In this document: in pieces, positions 62,101 to 64,000 of the stretch
How the letters are laid out: every line of letters begins with the position of its first letter
How positions within the stretch are numbered: position 1 is the stretch's first letter
DNA from: Akkermansia muciniphila
GTDB taxonomy: Bacteria; Verrucomicrobiota; Verrucomicrobiia; Verrucomicrobiales; Akkermansiaceae
Length of the DNA: 64,000 nt
Direction of reading: 5' to 3'
Assembly: GCF_002884975.1 (NCBI RefSeq)
Contig: NZ_PJKB01000001.1
Span: 954,596-1,018,595 of the forward strand
The notes under the pieces: model-generated
What the model was told of the DNA's origin: nothing
What the model saw: the letters and a program-made list of their open reading frames with translations, nothing else
Database searches by the model: none
Translations under genes and position numbers: made by a program

Positions 62101-63243
62101 TTACCGCATATCAATAGTAGGAACAGGAATGCGGTCCTTGGGGCCCGTGTAGAGAGTCAGCGGCCTGTACAGCGTATTGTCCTCCATCTGTTCCAGCACC
62201 TGGGCCACCCAGCCGCAGCAGCGGGCAATGGAGAAAATGGCCGTGAACAGCCTGGTGGGAATGCCGATGCTGTAATAAACCGTGGCGGAATAAAAATCCA
62301 CGTTCGCATTAAGACCCTTGCGCTCGCGGACCAGCTTGGCGATGCGTTCCGACATGCGGATCCACTTGGGTTCCCCTATTCTGGAAGAAAGGCGGATGGC
62401 CATGCGGCGCAGGTGCGGGGCGCGGGGGTCCAGCACGCGGTAAACGCGGTGCCCCATGCCCATGATCTTTTCCTTCCGCGCCAGCTTGTCCTCGATGTAG
62501 GAGTCCACCTTGTCCTCCGTGCCTATTTCCTTGAGCATTTCAATCACGCCTTCATTGGCGCCCCCGTGGAGCGGCCCCTTCAGCGTGCCGATGGCCGCCG
62601 TGATGGCGGAATACATGTCTGAAAGAGTGGCGATGCAGACACGCGCCGCAAAGGTGGAGGCGTTCATGCCGTGGTCCGCATGCAGGATGTAGGCCACGTC
62701 CAGAATATGGGCTTCATCCTGGTTAGGCTCCTCCCCTTTCAGCAGCCACAGGAAATGTTCCGACTCGCTCAAATCCTCCCGCACGGGCGGAAGGTCCAGC
62801 CCCTGGCACAAACGGTAGTAGTACGCCACCATCACAGGAACCTTGGCAATCAGGCTGAGGCCTATTTCCTTCAACTGGCCGGAGTCCTTCGTCCGGTCAT
62901 CATACATGCCGAGCATGGAAACCGCCGTACGGAGGGCGGACATGGGCCGGGCGGATTTGGTCGCCGTTTTAAAGAAATCCAGAATGGGCTGGGGAAGGTC
63001 ACGGTCGGAACGCAAACGCTTCTTGATGGCTTCCAGCTCCTGCCGGTTGGGCAGGCGCTTGTTGAGAAGCAGGTAAACCACTTCCTCAAAACAGCACATC
63101 TCCACCAGATCATCAATATCGTAGCCCAGATACAGCAACCGTCCTTCCTCACCGCGCACATCACTCAAGGCGGATTCATTGGCGATGATTCCTTTTAAAC
63201 CTTTGGGATATGTGGGCTGTTGCGGAGAAGTGTCATTGGTCAT
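62101..63243 (-). CDS. gltA: Citrate synthase
   Basis: Citrate synthase joins acetyl-CoA and oxaloacetate at the entry to the TCA cycle. The 380-residue protein is the short, Gram-positive/archaeal type. The catalytic set is visible as the His in LHADHGMNASTF and GPLHGGANE, the His in MGMGHRVYRVLDPRAP, and the Asp in NANVDFYSATVYY. The YLGYDIDDL start block and the C-terminal RPLTLYTGP are typical. On the minus strand a TTGACT about 70 bp upstream could be its -35 box. Confidence 0.95.
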   Translation of the reverse strand: MTNDTSPQQPTYPKGLKGIIANESALSDVRGEEGRLLYLGYDIDDLVEMCCFEEVVYLLLNKRLPNRQELEAIKKRLRSDRDLPQPILDFFKTATKSARPMSALRTAVSMLGMYDDRTKDSGQLKEIGLSLIAKVPVMVAYYYRLCQGLDLPPVREDLSESEHFLWLLKGEEPNQDEAHILDVAYILHADHGMNASTFAARVCIATLSDMYSAITAAIGTLKGPLHGGANEGVIEMLKEIGTEDKVDSYIEDKLARKEKIMGMGHRVYRVLDPRAPHLRRMAIRLSSRIGEPKWIRMSERIAKLVRERKGLNANVDFYSATVYYSIGIPTRLFTAIFSIARCCGWVAQVLEQMEDNTLYRPLTLYTGPKDRIPVPTIDMR

Positions 63244-63315
63244 GGTTAAAAATGCTACTAGTGATGAGGATTACCGATTAAAAGTCTAACAATCTTCCAG
63301 AAAGTCAAACCTTAA

Positions 63316-63984
63316 TTACGCCTTCACAGCCCAGGCGGGGCGTTTGGCGCAAGTGATGTGGGGAGCCCTTACATACAGAGGTTCCGCCGGCCCCTTCAGA
63401 AATTCCTCCCGGCGGTCCGGGGCCAGGGCCAGCCATGCGGTCCCCAGCGCCTCCGCATCAGGAACTGCCGGAACGATGCCCGCCATCTCCCTGGCGTTCA
63501 GGGTTTCCGCCGTTTCCGTGGAATAAACGGGGATGCCGTTTTTCAGGCATTCCGCCACACGGGCACGCGCCTGTTCCGCGGGGAACACCTCCGGAGGAGC
63601 CATCAGAAAACCATGCTCCAGCCTGCCCCAGGTCCACCCGCCGCGCCGGGCGTCCGACATCACGAAAGCCTCATCATCATGAATGCCCAAACCATTCCAG
63701 GAGCTGAACGCCGCCACGCGGGAACCATGCACCAGGGAAAGACCGTCCGCCACGGCAAGCGCTACGCGGATTCCGCCGTAGGCGCCCGGACCGGAACCCA
63801 CCGCTATTTCCTTCAGAAGCTGGCCTTCCAGGGAATCCAGCGCCTGCCGGACCGCCTCAAAAATGGCGGAGGAATGGTTGCGCTCAGCTCTCCAGTCCAC
63901 GCGACACAGCAGTTCCTTTCCGTTCCATACCGCGGCGGAAGACAGCGCACAGGAAGTTTCCAGAACCAGCAGGGCATCTTGCAT
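63316..63984 (-). CDS. tsaB: tRNA threonylcarbamoyladenosine biosynthesis protein TsaB
   Basis: TsaB partners TsaD and TsaE to make t6A in tRNA. The 222-residue protein has the ASKHA-fold beginning LVLETSCALSSAAV, then ERNHSSAIFEAVRQAL near residue 34, and the hallmark VGSGPGAYGGIRVALAVADGL near residue 62. It is complete, with its ATG at 63984 near the window end. TsaD and TsaE are not seen here. Confidence 0.92.
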   Translation of the reverse strand: MQDALLVLETSCALSSAAVWNGKELLCRVDWRAERNHSSAIFEAVRQALDSLEGQLLKEIAVGSGPGAYGGIRVALAVADGLSLVHGSRVAAFSSWNGLGIHDDEAFVMSDARRGGWTWGRLEHGFLMAPPEVFPAEQARARVAECLKNGIPVYSTETAETLNAREMAGIVPAVPDAEALGTAWLALAPDRREEFLKGPAEPLYVRAPHITCAKRPAWAVKA

Positions 63985-64000
63985 GCGGCGGATTATACAG

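Noticed and set aside
1-64000. CRISPR arrays and prophage
   Set aside because: I saw no series of evenly spaced direct repeats and no phage structural genes.

Overview
The window looks like a chromosomal segment of a Gram-negative Verrucomicrobium, most probably Akkermansia or a close relative. I infer this from GC-rich codon use, a nuo operon that starts at nuoD, a type V autotransporter with Chlamydia-Pmp-like repeats, Tat and Sec signal sequences, and a type II secretion/type IV pilus-like gene set. No rRNA, complete tRNA, CRISPR array, prophage or intact insertion sequence is visible. The species assignment comes from recall of gene content, not from a search.

Layout: 0.1-3.5 kb holds prmA, ribE and an ion antiporter. 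3.6-5.1 kb encodes a secreted polysaccharide deacetylase. 5.4-18.3 kb is one long operon, nuoD-E-F-G-H-I-J-K-L-M-N, for respiratory complex I without nuoA, nuoB and nuoC; NuoH and NuoJ carry extra segments. 18.7-24.5 kb contains a secreted protein of unknown function, a 50-residue membrane peptide, an unknown protein coupled to sufT, a SurA/PpiD-like membrane chaperone and a peptide transporter. 24.8-28.5 kb is more accessory: a methyltransferase overlapping rsgA, a Qnr/McbG-like pentapeptide protein, and a papain-like putative cysteine protease. 28.7-39.4 kb contains a polyprenyl diphosphate synthase, the nickel-pincer cofactor genes larC-larE-larB, a secreted glycosidase-like protein, a Tat-exported superoxide dismutase, a cytidylyltransferase-GHMP kinase fusion coupled to murJ, and an aspartate aminotransferase.

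39.4-48 kb is the most unusual part. A 1478-residue autotransporter with nine FxxN and nine GGA-type motifs lies between the aminotransferase gene and a near-exact 55-bp second copy of that gene's 3' end. The second copy directly abuts a decayed IS481-like transposase fragment. Beyond it are a second papain-like putative protease, homologous to the one at 27.8 kb, a large membrane protein, and two pairs of CGGATT-N3-AATCCG dyads.

48-64 kb returns to conserved genes: a YlbF-domain protein with a Cys/His tail, a tRNA dihydrouridine synthase, a secretion/pilus operon (two tandem GspE/PilB ATPases, a PilC/GspF protein and a GspG-like pseudopilin), two family 2 glycosyltransferases, ndk, a secreted lysozyme-like protein, an RluE-like pseudouridine synthase, rpoZ, smpB, an RNase H-like nuclease, trmL, a YjdF-like membrane protein, gltA and tsaB.
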